A stretch of 64,000 bases of DNA. Source: Actinomyces urinae (GTDB lineage: Bacteria; Actinomycetota; Actinomycetes; Actinomycetales; Actinomycetaceae). Below the pieces are notes generated by a model. It did not search any database, was not told where the DNA came from, and saw nothing but the letters and a program-made list of their open reading frames with translations. A program made the position numbers and the translations under genes. How positions within the stretch are numbered: the stretch's first letter is position 1; each line of letters begins with the position of its first letter. The stretch is from positions 372,001-436,000 of the forward strand of contig NZ_LT632547.1 in assembly GCF_900119695.1 (NCBI RefSeq), read 5' to 3'. Of this stretch, positions 38,035 through 47,850 are shown in pieces.

Positions 38035-41000
38035 TTACTGCATGCGCTCAGCTTGACGCCTGCGACTAAGCAGCAACACGCCAGTAGCGCTGAGCAAAAC
38101 GAGAGCTACTAACGCGGCCGGCCCCACAGAACCAGTACTCACTAATGTCCTTGTCTTGCCTGCAGTTTCCGAAGCACTCTGAGTCGGGTTTGACGAAGAA
38201 TTGCTCTGCTGCGAAGGTTTAGTGTCAGGTTCACCTGTACCAGGATTAGGAGTGGTTCCAGGAGTTTCTTCACTTGGCTTTGTGTCAGGTTCGGTGGCAT
38301 CGGTGCCCGGTTGCTCGTCGGCTTTTATTATCACCTTTAGAGTGATTTCTTCACTGCTGCCGTCTTCATAAGTAACGGTCACCACTGCCGAGAGCTCTCT
38401 TGCTTCGTCGGTACTGGGCACATCACCTTTCCACTCAAACGTGACCTTAGTTAAATCAGCTGGAGCCTTCCCCTTAAACGAAATTACCGTACTCAGTTCG
38501 GGGAGCTTCTCACCTTTTTTAACCGTGATCGGATCGGCTTGTGGAGTATAGACATCTTTATCAGGAACAGTCTCCGCTGGGGTCAAATCCTCCCAGCAAA
38601 AACCGCCCGAGTCCTTCGCTACCCCAAAGTTGTGGGCACTAGTGTTATTTTCGAAAACATAGCCGTCTTTAGTTTTAGCTATCAGCTCTTTTGCTTGGTT
38701 GATTTCCCAAGTGACCTGCTCAGTATCGTTGGGCTTAATCCAGGTTGCATTAGGCTCTGCTTTCCCGTTAGCCACCCATTTATTGCAAGGGTCATTCACC
38801 TCAGGGGTTTGCGGAATCTCCACCTTGGTCAAGGGTTTAGCATTAACGCTAATAGCCACGATGATTTCTTCACTACTGCCATCACCATAAGTAACAGTGA
38901 TAGTTCCCTCAAACGTGCCGACTGCATCCGTGCTAGGTGTCGGCGCCTTCCAGTCGGACTTCACCTTATCCAAATCGATAGGCATCTGACCGGGAGTATC
39001 CGGGAACTTAACTACATCTTTAGGTAGCGGAAGCATATCTCCCACTGTAAGAGAAATCGGGTCAGCGAACGGGTCGTACCGTTCTTTGTCGCTCACGCGG
39101 GTAAACGTAAAGTCCCACGAGGACGTAGCCGAAGGTTTAAGGATATAACCGTCCTTTGCCCTGGCGATGACGGTAACCTTAACCGGAGCGTTCAAATCAG
39201 CCTGGTTAGGGCTAACGTTGACGGTTCCGGTAACTACATTTGCGTCAACCAAGTATTCAACGCCCTCTACCTCAGGTAACGTGTAACTGCCGATATACTC
39301 ATTTTCGCCCTGAGTAAAGTCGTCATCTAGACTGCTGGGGGCTTTCGGGGTCACATAGGCCGTGAAAGTCCAGGTGCCAATAACGGTTTCGTCTTTAGCT
39401 ATGTTCGTGATTGTCTTAGGTTCCCAGCCCTTGAAGTCATAGATCCCCTTATCGGTAATCACTTGCTTCTCCCCTGGTTCTACCAGGGTCACCGTGCTAC
39501 CAGCAACAATATCGGTTTGCGCGGTTGGTAGGAGTTTTTGCACGTCCTCGGGGAGGGCGTCAAAATCGTTAAAGCTGTATGTGACCGTGTAAGTTTTCGG
39601 GGCGTTCTTATAAATGTTGGTAGCAAACTGATTGGTGTTCGTTTTATACGCCAAGAAAACTGCGCTCTTTAACTGTTCCACCTTTGTTTGCGTAGGCATT
39701 TTGCTGTACCAGCCCCATTGCAGCAGGTGATTATTTTTCAGGTCGTCTTCCACAGCAGCATCCATCAGCTCTTTAAGCTGAGCGTAGGTGGTGATCTGCT
39801 GGGTCTTTCCCTCCCAATCAATAGTGATTGGTTTTAAGTTATCCTTCTTAGCAATACGGTCAGCATACTGGGCCTTTTTGAAAGCAGCCATAGTTGGGTA
39901 AGTACCGCCGCTCACCTTAGAAATAATCACGTCGTCGCTAAACTGAGTACCCTGCGCAACGTCGCCCGGTTTTAGCTGATTAGACAGGTAGGGAACCATA
40001 CCCTCGTAGTAGCCGTATGCCGCAAGCATCTCCCAGCTTAGGCGCTTAGTGTGTATATCTCCGCTCATACCATTGGGATTATGAGGCGCTCCATAAATCG
40101 GGGTAAACAGCGGGATCGCGTAGTAGCCGTTATGTTTAGCGGTGCCGGTTACCTTTTGCCCGTCTACCATAAGTCGATAAGCAACCGCGTTCATATCCAC
40201 CAAGTCATTGATTGTTTTTAGATCCTTCGCCTCATCGACAGTGATATTGTCAAACTTTTCGTCCTTGTTGGACAAGGAGGCTTTGTTGAATAGCTTTGCT
40301 TTGGTGGCATCGTCTTTAGACAAAGCTACCTCAGCTTCTAAATAATCCAGGGTGTAGATTAAGTCCATCTGGTTGCCGTAATAGGTTTTCAAATCCTCAG
40401 GCGTCTTAAAACGATCTGGATTTTCATTCCCATAAGTTACTTGCCCAGTGCGGTCAAAAATCTGGTTGAGGTCGAAGTTCGCCCCTTTATCCGTGTCATC
40501 GTTTTGATGCCACGGCTCGAACACGCCCCTCGTAATCAGTTCGGCACTCGCGCCGGAACGCTGACCATATCCCGCAAAATGAACTTCATTCGCCATTTGG
40601 TGGGTGTGTTCGTGAGCGTAGGTGGTCAGCCCGCGATCATCTAGACCATTGGCTAACCAGTAGTGGATTTGTCCGCTATTAATGTCGGCCACTCCATCTG
40701 CCTGTGTGAAAGTGAAATAGTAGCCCAACGGGGTCATAAACTCTTTAACTCCGCTGGCAACTCCTTCACCCTGTTTAGGCGACCAACGCTTTTGAGCAGA
40801 GGGCTCATCTGGGTTCTTAATCTGCTGGTTATCCCATACGCGGCGGTTACCTACCAGTTGTGCGCGTTTATCCTCTTTTGCTAGGCGATACCAAAAATCT
40901 AAATAGTCGGCGTGACGGTCAGCGGCATATTCAACCTTGTTTTCAAACTCCTCTAGCTCGGCAATATAAGCATCTGGATCAGTGTCTTTGAGCGTTCTAT

Positions 41001-42006
41001 TCACATAGGTATCTGTCAGACCGTACATGATGGACTCCACTGTCGAAACCACATACATGGAGTTCTCTGACACGTTCAACAGGGCAAGTAGTTCTGCCTG
41101 ACCGTTCGATTCGCCTTTGAGCTTATCGAATACCCCATATGGAGCAGTTGGGTTCGCCTTAGACTGTTTTTCGAAAATTACAGCTTTAGAAGTTTTCCAA
41201 AACCAATCGGCAGGATTGAGACCGGTCTTGGCTACCTGGTCGTTGAGGAACGATCCCAAATCGGTCTGGTCAGCTATCTTCCCACCTAACACATCTTTAA
41301 ACAGTTGCGGTGTAGACAGCATTTTGCGCTGGTTGGCGTTCTGCTGTCCAATAGCTTTGACGACGTCTAGAGGAGCATACTCTTTGCCGAAAGCATTATT
41401 CTCAGTCACTATCTGGCGTGCAACCGTAACACCCTCTTTAATGCTAAAACCGTAGTTACGTTGCAGATAGGCAAGACCAACCAGAAAACCGGCAGCATCG
41501 TTTTTAATCGCGTTTACGTAGTAGGCTGCGTCTTTGTTCTTCCCATCTGCCACGGCAGAATCTGCTTTTAGCATTAGGGGAAGGATTGTTGGTAAGTCAT
41601 CTTTGATTTGGTTGAATGCGCCTTCCATATCGGAAGCGAGTAAATACTCTTCTTGTAGCGCCTGGAGTACTACATCATCCGGGACATCGTTAAGGGTGGG
41701 ATACTTATCTTTATTGAGCTTCCAAATCTCAACTTTTTTGTTTAGTTTCTCGGTTCCCGTGAAGTTGGTCTTTGCAAGTTTCGCCCTGATGGCTTCATCA
41801 CGAAAACCAACTTTTTGTAAATCTCCCAGGACCTGGTTTAACACTTGCTGAACCTGTTGCTCTTCTAAAGCATCTGCTGCATAAGCACGAGGAACGGCCA
41901 CCGACCCCGTAATGGTCAGCGTTAAGACAGTTCCCAAGGTTAAAGCCAACAGTTTAGATAGGCTACGCTCAATCTTTCCACGTGACGGAACAGAGTGATC
42001 CCTCAT
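38035..42006 (-). CDS. Cell-wall-anchored M26-type zinc metalloprotease with SHIRT-like and Rib-like domains
   Basis: 1323 residues from the ATG at 42006 (GGAG 5 bases upstream; an in-frame ATG at 42021 is not preferred). Signal peptide to ~45 (LLALTLGTVLTLTITGSVAV...AYA). The zinc site is H465-E-H-T-H469 and E489 in the M26 pattern HExTH...GYGxRxGxxxE, as in IgA1 protease and ZmpB. Then come a SHIRT-like domain (~804-879), an actinobacterial adhesin-type module, a Rib-like repeat (~970-1057), a Cys-containing module and another Rib-like repeat (~1149-1229). A Pro/Thr-rich spacer, LVSTG motif (degenerate LPxTG), TM helix and Arg tail follow. Substrate unknown. Sampled lines are 37-45% GC versus 60-68% in flanking genes, suggesting transfer. 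Confidence 0.85.
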   Translation of the reverse strand: MRDHSVPSRGKIERSLSKLLALTLGTVLTLTITGSVAVPRAYAADALEEQQVQQVLNQVLGDLQKVGFRDEAIRAKLAKTNFTGTEKLNKKVEIWKLNKDKYPTLNDVPDDVVLQALQEEYLLASDMEGAFNQIKDDLPTILPLMLKADSAVADGKNKDAAYYVNAIKNDAAGFLVGLAYLQRNYGFSIKEGVTVARQIVTENNAFGKEYAPLDVVKAIGQQNANQRKMLSTPQLFKDVLGGKIADQTDLGSFLNDQVAKTGLNPADWFWKTSKAVIFEKQSKANPTAPYGVFDKLKGESNGQAELLALLNVSENSMYVVSTVESIMYGLTDTYVNRTLKDTDPDAYIAELEEFENKVEYAADRHADYLDFWYRLAKEDKRAQLVGNRRVWDNQQIKNPDEPSAQKRWSPKQGEGVASGVKEFMTPLGYYFTFTQADGVADINSGQIHYWLANGLDDRGLTTYAHEHTHQMANEVHFAGYGQRSGASAELITRGVFEPWHQNDDTDKGANFDLNQIFDRTGQVTYGNENPDRFKTPEDLKTYYGNQMDLIYTLDYLEAEVALSKDDATKAKLFNKASLSNKDEKFDNITVDEAKDLKTINDLVDMNAVAYRLMVDGQKVTGTAKHNGYYAIPLFTPIYGAPHNPNGMSGDIHTKRLSWEMLAAYGYYEGMVPYLSNQLKPGDVAQGTQFSDDVIISKVSGGTYPTMAAFKKAQYADRIAKKDNLKPITIDWEGKTQQITTYAQLKELMDAAVEDDLKNNHLLQWGWYSKMPTQTKVEQLKSAVFLAYKTNTNQFATNIYKNAPKTYTVTYSFNDFDALPEDVQKLLPTAQTDIVAGSTVTLVEPGEKQVITDKGIYDFKGWEPKTITNIAKDETVIGTWTFTAYVTPKAPSSLDDDFTQGENEYIGSYTLPEVEGVEYLVDANVVTGTVNVSPNQADLNAPVKVTVIARAKDGYILKPSATSSWDFTFTRVSDKERYDPFADPISLTVGDMLPLPKDVVKFPDTPGQMPIDLDKVKSDWKAPTPSTDAVGTFEGTITVTYGDGSSEEIIVAISVNAKPLTKVEIPQTPEVNDPCNKWVANGKAEPNATWIKPNDTEQVTWEINQAKELIAKTKDGYVFENNTSAHNFGVAKDSGGFCWEDLTPAETVPDKDVYTPQADPITVKKGEKLPELSTVISFKGKAPADLTKVTFEWKGDVPSTDEARELSAVVTVTYEDGSSEEITLKVIIKADEQPGTDATEPDTKPSEETPGTTPNPGTGEPDTKPSQQSNSSSNPTQSASETAGKTRTLVSTGSVGPAALVALVLLSATGVLLLSRRRQAERMQ

Positions 42007-42331
42007 GTTTCTCCAATGCATTTTCTTGCGAGAACTACAACCAGCAATGACTTTTGGATTCTAGCCCAGACTCTTGTTTTTGATTCCCAGATTATCCCCT
42101 AAAGTGCCTTGCCAATGCAATAAACCGCTGCGCATTAACCTCGCAATGCCAAGCGACGCGACTCAACAGAATAAACAACCTTCACGAACAAAACCCTTCA
42201 AGATTCCGTCCGCACTCCATTGGCCTATCAACCCGCCATATCCCTGGCAACGAATACACTTCAAAAACGCACGCCCCACATGACTGATAGCGCACCGCAT
42301 CTTCTAGTGGGTAGTAGCTCAAATTACCCAG
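42007..42331. other. Intergenic region upstream of the M26 gene
   Basis: This 325-base stretch is AT-rich and I see no gene in it. It contains the probable M26 promoter (42091-42120). No copy of the tRNA-Asn 3' end or other att-like repeat was seen. Confidence 0.6.
42091..42120 (-). promoter_or_regulatory. Possible σ70-type promoter of the M26 gene
   Basis: On the minus strand TTGCAT (-35, 42115-42120) and GATAAT (-10, 42091-42096) are 18 bases apart. This implies a leader of about 75-80 nt to the ATG at 42006. Read by eye only. Confidence 0.45.
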
Positions 42332-44284
42332 TTAGAGGTCCTCTGTGAGTGCGCGACGTTTTTCTTCCAGACGCAGTAGCTCACTGAACGCCGCCTGATA
42401 TTCGTCAGAGTCAAATGAATAGCGTCCGAGCGACGCCTTTAGTGAACCGATCTGACGATTAAGCCCATTGCGTACCAACGCGCGAACCACACCAAAGCAG
42501 TAGTCGCGGAGGCGATCTGGATCATCCTGCGGTAGCGGCGCCACCGCGAGCTGCGTGATCACCTTCGCAACCACCTCACTACCCGACTCGATCAGGCCTT
42601 GATTCCAATGCGCTGCAGCCCTGCGCGCAGCCTCATCACCAACCCCAACCTCGGCCTCGGTGATTTGTAGATAATCCATATAGGAGGCCAACCCACCGCC
42701 TGCCCGGATCGCGTCATGGACCGCGCGGTAAGCCGGCGTTGAAAAAGCATCCCCATCAAGTTCGTCGAAACCTGAGCCCGAAACGTAGCCCGGGTGCTGC
42801 ACGATTGCCTCCAGCGCCTGCCTCTCCAGCCGCACAATCGGATCAGCCTCATTACCAATACGCATTGGGGCGTCTTGCACCTGCGCGCCATGGCCGCGCT
42901 CTAGCCTCGAATCAGGGCGGCGGGCGCCCCTGCTAGCAACAGACACGGCGTGCAATACCTCGCGCACATCCATGCCCAGCCAACCGGACAGCTGACGCGC
43001 GTACTCACGTTGCAACGCGCGATCGCGAATGCCCGCCACAATCGGAGCGCTTGCACGAAGCCCGTGCACACGCCCCTCGGCGGTAGTGAGGTCAACTGTG
43101 GCAAGCGTTGAGCGAATGACAAATTCGAATAGCGGCACGCGCGATTCAACCAGCTCGATCAACGCCGCATCGCCCTTGTTCATGCGTAGATCACAAGGAT
43201 CCATTCCGGTGCGTTCCACAGCAACGAACGTTTGTGTAGCGAAGCTTTGGTCCTCGCCAAATGCTCGCAGAGCGGCTTTCCGGCCTGCCTCGTCCCCATC
43301 GAAGGTGAAGATCACCTCTCCCCCCAGGCTTAGACCGGATGAGAGTTGTACGCCCGCAGCCGGATTAGCCACGTCGCCCAGTAGGCGGCGAATGATCTTC
43401 ACATGCTCTTCACCGAAAGCCGTGCCACAGGTAGCGACGGCGGTATCAATGCCGGCCAGGTGCGCGGCCATTACATCCGTATACCCCTCCACGATCACTA
43501 CCTCGCGTTTTTTCGCGATGTTGCGCTTAGCAAGATCTAGCCCGTACAGCACCTGAGACTTGTGATAAATGGGAGTCTCTGGCGTATTCAGATACTTCGG
43601 CCCCTGATCGTCCTCATGTAGCCTGCGCGCACCAAATCCGATGGTCGCGCCCGTTAAATCCCGGATTGGCCAAATCAGACGACCTCTAAAACGATCATAA
43701 ATTCCACGATTACCGTTACTTGCCAGGCCCGCCTTAACTATCTCTTGATCTTGAAAACCGCGCGAGCGAAGCAGATTTGTGAGATTGTTCCAGCCCTTAG
43801 GTGCGTAGCCAATACTGAAGCTAGTGGCAGCGTTTTGGTCAAAGCCGCGCTGGGCCAAGAATTCGCGGGCAATCTGTGCCTCGGGCGAGGACAGGGAGCG
43901 GATATAGAACTCCTCCGCGATCTTGTGCTGATCAATCAGACGTTGGCGCCTGCCGAACTCGCCCGGCCCCTTCGCCCCTTCCTCGTAGTGGAGCGTGATG
44001 CCAGTCTTTTGCGCAAGGTGTTCCACGGCCTCGGTAAAGCTTAAATGGTCAACCTTTTGCAAGAATGCGATAGCGTCACCGCCCTCGCCACACCCGAAGC
44101 AGTGCCACAGGCCCAGGTGGGGGCGGACGTGGAATGACGGCGTCTTCTCATCATGGAACGGGCACAGACCTTTCATTGATCCGGTTCCCGCAGGGCGAAG
44201 CGTCACGTAATCATTAACGATGTCCTCAATTGCGGTGGCCTCGCGAACCTTCGCGATGTCCTCTTTCCGAATCAGCCCAGCCAT
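42332..44284 (-). CDS. dnaG: DNA primase
   Basis: 650 residues. The N-terminal zinc finger has CPFHDEKTPSF...CFGCGEGGD (CHC2 domain). The Toprim core contains IVEGYTDVMAAHLAGI and TFDGDEAGRKAA, with the acidic DxD-like triad. The C-terminal DnaB-binding domain is shorter. Makes RNA primers. Beside dgt, as in most Actinobacteria. Confidence 0.96.
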   Translation of the reverse strand: MAGLIRKEDIAKVREATAIEDIVNDYVTLRPAGTGSMKGLCPFHDEKTPSFHVRPHLGLWHCFGCGEGGDAIAFLQKVDHLSFTEAVEHLAQKTGITLHYEEGAKGPGEFGRRQRLIDQHKIAEEFYIRSLSSPEAQIAREFLAQRGFDQNAATSFSIGYAPKGWNNLTNLLRSRGFQDQEIVKAGLASNGNRGIYDRFRGRLIWPIRDLTGATIGFGARRLHEDDQGPKYLNTPETPIYHKSQVLYGLDLAKRNIAKKREVVIVEGYTDVMAAHLAGIDTAVATCGTAFGEEHVKIIRRLLGDVANPAAGVQLSSGLSLGGEVIFTFDGDEAGRKAALRAFGEDQSFATQTFVAVERTGMDPCDLRMNKGDAALIELVESRVPLFEFVIRSTLATVDLTTAEGRVHGLRASAPIVAGIRDRALQREYARQLSGWLGMDVREVLHAVSVASRGARRPDSRLERGHGAQVQDAPMRIGNEADPIVRLERQALEAIVQHPGYVSGSGFDELDGDAFSTPAYRAVHDAIRAGGGLASYMDYLQITEAEVGVGDEAARRAAAHWNQGLIESGSEVVAKVITQLAVAPLPQDDPDRLRDYCFGVVRALVRNGLNRQIGSLKASLGRYSFDSDEYQAAFSELLRLEEKRRALTEDL

Positions 44285-44318
44285 GCCTTATATCCTAATC
44301 ATTCGCGCTAGGGCGCGC

Positions 44319-45593
44319 TTACAGGTGAAGCGTATCGAACATGCCACATAGGGAGGCGTGCATGCGTGCCGCCGAAAGATCCGTGAGTGAGGCCACCTGA
44401 TCAATCACAATTCGCAAACGAGCGTTATCATCCGGCGTCTGGCGCCAAAGTGAGGCAAACGGTTCTTGCAGATGACGGCCCGAGGTTTCATACAGAATGT
44501 GCACGAGGTCCACCAGCACACCGCCCTGGTGATGATACGACCCCTCCATCTCGCGCGGAGCCATCACGTAATGCGCGGCAATTCCCTTCAGCAGCATGAT
44601 CTCGATTGCCGTCTCGTCAGGAACCACCAGGTCCGCGTCATACCTTCCTAGCCCCTCCCCGCACTGGCGGCCAGCCGCGCCGCGCGTGGCATCAACAGCC
44701 TCGGAACAAAACTTTCCGATCAGCTGTGACGTCATATCCTTCAAGCGCGCGCTGTCGCCATACGTTCCATCGAATGAAGTGAGCCAATACGGCATCGCCA
44801 ATAGGCGTTCGCGCGCCGCCTGCAGGTGTGCTTCCTGCAAATCCTTGTCGTACCACTCGCGCGTGCGCTCCACCACGTTCGAGAACGCGGCGTCATCGCG
44901 CAACTCTTCGAGGGGTAGCTTGCCAGTCATAACCGCGTCCTCGATGTCGTGCACCGAGTATGCGATGTCATCTGATAGATCCATAATCTGAGCTTCCAAG
45001 CAGCGGCCTTGCGCGCCCGAACGCATCCAGTCAAACGGCTCGCGATCATCCTCGTAAACCGAATACTTACGAGTCGAATACTTCGGATCTGGCCCTTCGG
45101 AACGAGCCCACGGATACTTACAGATCGCGTCCAATGAAGCACGCGTTAGATTCACACCGCGCGGCTCACCGGCCTTGCCAACAACCTTCGGTTCCAAACG
45201 AACCACTAGGCGGAACGTTTGCGCATTGCCCTCAAAACCGCCCACGTCACCAGCAATTGAATCGAGCGCGCTCTCCCCATTGTGTCCAAATGGTGGATGT
45301 CCTAGATCATGCGCCAGGCATGCGGCGTCCACAATATCCGGATCCGCGCCCAGCTCCTTACCGATTTCTCGGCCAACCTGTGCTACTTCCATCGAATGCG
45401 TGAGCCGGGTGCGAACAGAATCGTCCGAAGCCGGGCCAAGAACCTGGGTCTTCTCTCCCAACCGGCGAAACGCAGCCGAATGCAAAATGCGCGCACGATC
45501 GCGCTCAAAATCGGTTCGATTAGCCGACTTCGGACGCTCCCTTACGAAGCGTTCGCGATCAAAGTCAGAATACACATGTCTGGTAACACTCAC
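44319..45593 (-). CDS. dgt: Deoxyguanosinetriphosphate triphosphohydrolase-like protein
   Basis: About 424 residues from the GTG at 45593; the frame stays open to 45725 but that part overlaps the start of the divergent gene and does not look conserved. HD-domain ligands are RLTHSMEVAQ, CLAHDLGHPPFGHNG (the HD pair), and ISDDIAYSVHD. Conserved SANRTDFERDRARILHSAAFRRLGEKTQV at the N-terminus. Cleaves dNTPs to nucleoside and triphosphate. Start is uncertain (GTG at 45575 is possible), no clear ribosome binding site. Confidence 0.9.
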   Translation of the reverse strand: MSVTRHVYSDFDRERFVRERPKSANRTDFERDRARILHSAAFRRLGEKTQVLGPASDDSVRTRLTHSMEVAQVGREIGKELGADPDIVDAACLAHDLGHPPFGHNGESALDSIAGDVGGFEGNAQTFRLVVRLEPKVVGKAGEPRGVNLTRASLDAICKYPWARSEGPDPKYSTRKYSVYEDDREPFDWMRSGAQGRCLEAQIMDLSDDIAYSVHDIEDAVMTGKLPLEELRDDAAFSNVVERTREWYDKDLQEAHLQAARERLLAMPYWLTSFDGTYGDSARLKDMTSQLIGKFCSEAVDATRGAAGRQCGEGLGRYDADLVVPDETAIEIMLLKGIAAHYVMAPREMEGSYHHQGGVLVDLVHILYETSGRHLQEPFASLWRQTPDDNARLRIVIDQVASLTDLSAARMHASLCGMFDTLHL

Positions 45594-45661
45594 GGGCCAA
45601 TCATATCGACAACCACAGACAACCTTTTCTAACCAACGCACATCTTTGGCACAATAGAGCC

Positions 45662-46990
45662 ATGAGCACTGAGCAGCCACCTTCACATATTCAGAAAGAA
45701 ACCGCGAAAGCCGTTCAAAACTCACGGTATGTGCGTACGCACCTCATTCACAGGCGCTCACCTCTACCCGGCTCCTGGTGGCACGCCCCAGTCATTGCTG
45801 AGATTCCCGGCATCATCGATAAAGCCGGTGCGAAAACCCTCGCCGCGCTCATGCCCACCATCGAAGAAACCGGCTTCGACGGTGTAGTCTTCCGCCCCGC
45901 GCTACTCGACTTCTATACGTCCAAGGGTTATCTAGACCAGATCATCGAAGCCGGAAAACAAGCCGGCCTGCGCGTCATCGTGCGCCTCTCGGGAGCCGAT
46001 TATGCTCCCGACCTACCCCCCTCCCTCAAGCCCTTCTATGGAGCCGAGGAGTCTACCGCTACCACCATCACGCGGGCCCGCGAAGCGCTCAAGAGCGGAG
46101 CGGACGGCATAGACCTGGGGCGCATCGCTGAAGACCCGAACCTGCCCGACGCAAAAGAGCGCGATAAAGAGTTTTCCGATCTCGTTCGCCTCCTCATGTT
46201 CGAACTAGCGGACTTCTCTGAAGAAAAGATCCTCGTTGCCGAAGCGCGCACCGAATTGCACGATCAGTACCAGTACCATCTGCAAGAAGACTGGATCCAC
46301 AACTTCATAGACAACCGTCTTCAACGTGCGCCCTACTGCGATGAAACCATAATCGAGGCAATCGAAAACTCCCTTTTTGAAAGAGACAAGATTGGCGTTC
46401 CCCCCGTCTGGAAAGCCATCAACTCGCGTTTAATCATGGAACCCGACCGGCCCAACAACTACCCTGGCTCCTGGGAAGATGGCACCAACACCACAAGACG
46501 CTCTTCGATGCGCATCATCCTGGCATCACTGCCCGGCGCTATCTACCTGCCCTTCGGCTTTTCTGGCGGACACGTTACATACAAGGGCGTAGCTGTGCGC
46601 CCCCTACCACCAATTAACTCCGTCGAAGAACGCCGCCTTGCCCACACCCAGATGGCGCTGCGACTACGCAAAAAGTACGACCTGGGCAACGCCAACCTCG
46701 CGTGGGTCAGCGGCCTGCCGTGGCAAACTCCGGGCGTCGGCATATTCACCAGCGGCAGCGTAATGTGTGTATTCAACACGTCAAACGAAGATGTGTTCGT
46801 GCCTTTAGAAAATGAGCTACTGCTCCGTTCGGACTCCACGCGCGAATGGGCTCTACCCGGCGCCGAAACCGTTCTACGCACCGGACCACCGCAAATCTTT
46901 TCAACCGCTGAACGCGAGGAACAAAACACCCTCACGCCCGGCACCACCGCCTGGTTTGTACCACCCGTTGTCAAGGCTCCCAACAGATAG
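45662..46990 (+). CDS. GH13-like protein with degenerate active site
   Basis: 442 residues. The α-amylase-type (β/α)8 barrel is suggested by SWWHAPVIAEIPGI and the N-terminal GADGI motif and by RRSSMRIILASLPGAIYLPFG. In GH13 enzymes β4 carries G-x-R-x-D with the nucleophile Asp; here residues 146-157 read GADGIDLGRIAE, lacking it. The NHD at β7 is replaced by M-E-P-D near 259-262. So it is probably not a standard glycosidase. No signal peptide, hence cytoplasmic. Divergent from dgt. Confidence 0.6.
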   Translation: MSTEQPPSHIQKETAKAVQNSRYVRTHLIHRRSPLPGSWWHAPVIAEIPGIIDKAGAKTLAALMPTIEETGFDGVVFRPALLDFYTSKGYLDQIIEAGKQAGLRVIVRLSGADYAPDLPPSLKPFYGAEESTATTITRAREALKSGADGIDLGRIAEDPNLPDAKERDKEFSDLVRLLMFELADFSEEKILVAEARTELHDQYQYHLQEDWIHNFIDNRLQRAPYCDETIIEAIENSLFERDKIGVPPVWKAINSRLIMEPDRPNNYPGSWEDGTNTTRRSSMRIILASLPGAIYLPFGFSGGHVTYKGVAVRPLPPINSVEERRLAHTQMALRLRKKYDLGNANLAWVSGLPWQTPGVGIFTSGSVMCVFNTSNEDVFVPLENELLLRSDSTREWALPGAETVLRTGPPQIFSTAEREEQNTLTPGTTAWFVPPVVKAPNR

Positions 46991-47030
46991 GTGAATAGCG
47001 CGGCTATCTAGACCATAGAAGACGAGAACG

Positions 47031-47849
47031 CTAGTTCGCGTTCAAGCAACCCGTCGCCTCATCAAACGCCAGTAGCGCGTCCAAGCCAATCTGCCCCGGA
47101 GCGGAATCCTCACCTAGGGAACTAAACGTTGCTGCAGACCCGAACTGCGCAGCAAACGCCCGAGTGAACATGCCCGGCCCTCCCATAGAAACCGCAATCA
47201 CAGGCACCCGCGCAAACATGTCGACAAAATGCCGAGCACACGCGGCCAGTCGCAATGAATCCATCACCGAACCCGGCATGTATGCGACCTTCACCAAGCC
47301 AGCGCCGCTAGTGCGAACAGCCGCATCTTCACCAGCCCCATCAAGGAACTGTTCAAACCAATCCAGCAACTCAGCCTGCATCTGGCGCAAGCTAGCAACA
47401 ATCTCGTCGGCGCCTGGCGTCGCCTCGAAATCATGGCTTGACAGCACCACTGGAACCCCCGCTTCTAACGCGCTAAGCGCCACGCGACGACGCTGCTCCA
47501 ACCCAAACTCCACATCAAGCAGATCCGCAGCGTCGGCTTCCAAGACCGCGAGCGCCACCCGCTCATAATCTGCAACCGCACCGCGGCCTCCTTGCTCCTC
47601 AGTGCGGAAGGTAGCGAGAATCGGCAGGTCTACCTCGCGGCGAAGGACCTGTGCGCACCCGGCAATAACCGGGTTGGAAATATCGCTCAGGTGGTCTACT
47701 CTCCACTCCACGAGGTCGGCTCCACTGCCCAGAGCAGCGCGGGCTTCCTGCGCAAGCTCAGACGCATTCTTGCCCATCAGGGGCGCGATAATCGCCGCCC
47801 GATCTCCGCCCAGTTCAACGCCTCTGACACGCACCTTCATTCGCGACAT
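47031..47849 (-). CDS. aroD: 3-dehydroquinate dehydratase, type I
   Basis: 272 residues from the ATG at 47849, next to the dusB stop; an ATG at 47876 overlapping dusB is possible. Catalytic His in VVLSSHDFE and Schiff-base lysine in LVKVAYMPGS are both present, as is LVEWRVDHL. It performs the third shikimate-pathway step. Type I in a Gram-positive of this kind is somewhat less common than the type II aroQ. Confidence 0.88.
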   Translation of the reverse strand: MSRMKVRVRGVELGGDRAAIIAPLMGKNASELAQEARAALGSGADLVEWRVDHLSDISNPVIAGCAQVLRREVDLPILATFRTEEQGGRGAVADYERVALAVLEADAADLLDVEFGLEQRRRVALSALEAGVPVVLSSHDFEATPGADEIVASLRQMQAELLDWFEQFLDGAGEDAAVRTSGAGLVKVAYMPGSVMDSLRLAACARHFVDMFARVPVIAVSMGGPGMFTRAFAAQFGSAATFSSLGEDSAPGQIGLDALLAFDEATGCLNAN

Positions 47850-47850
47850 C

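Noticed and set aside
42074-42283. 69-codon open frame in the gap upstream of the M26 gene
   Set aside because: No ribosome binding site or recognisable composition; low-complexity chance frame.
37840-42331. Integrative element with att sites at tRNA-Asn
   Set aside because: No integrase or direct repeat of the tRNA 3' end was found on the far side, so only the insertion itself is reported.
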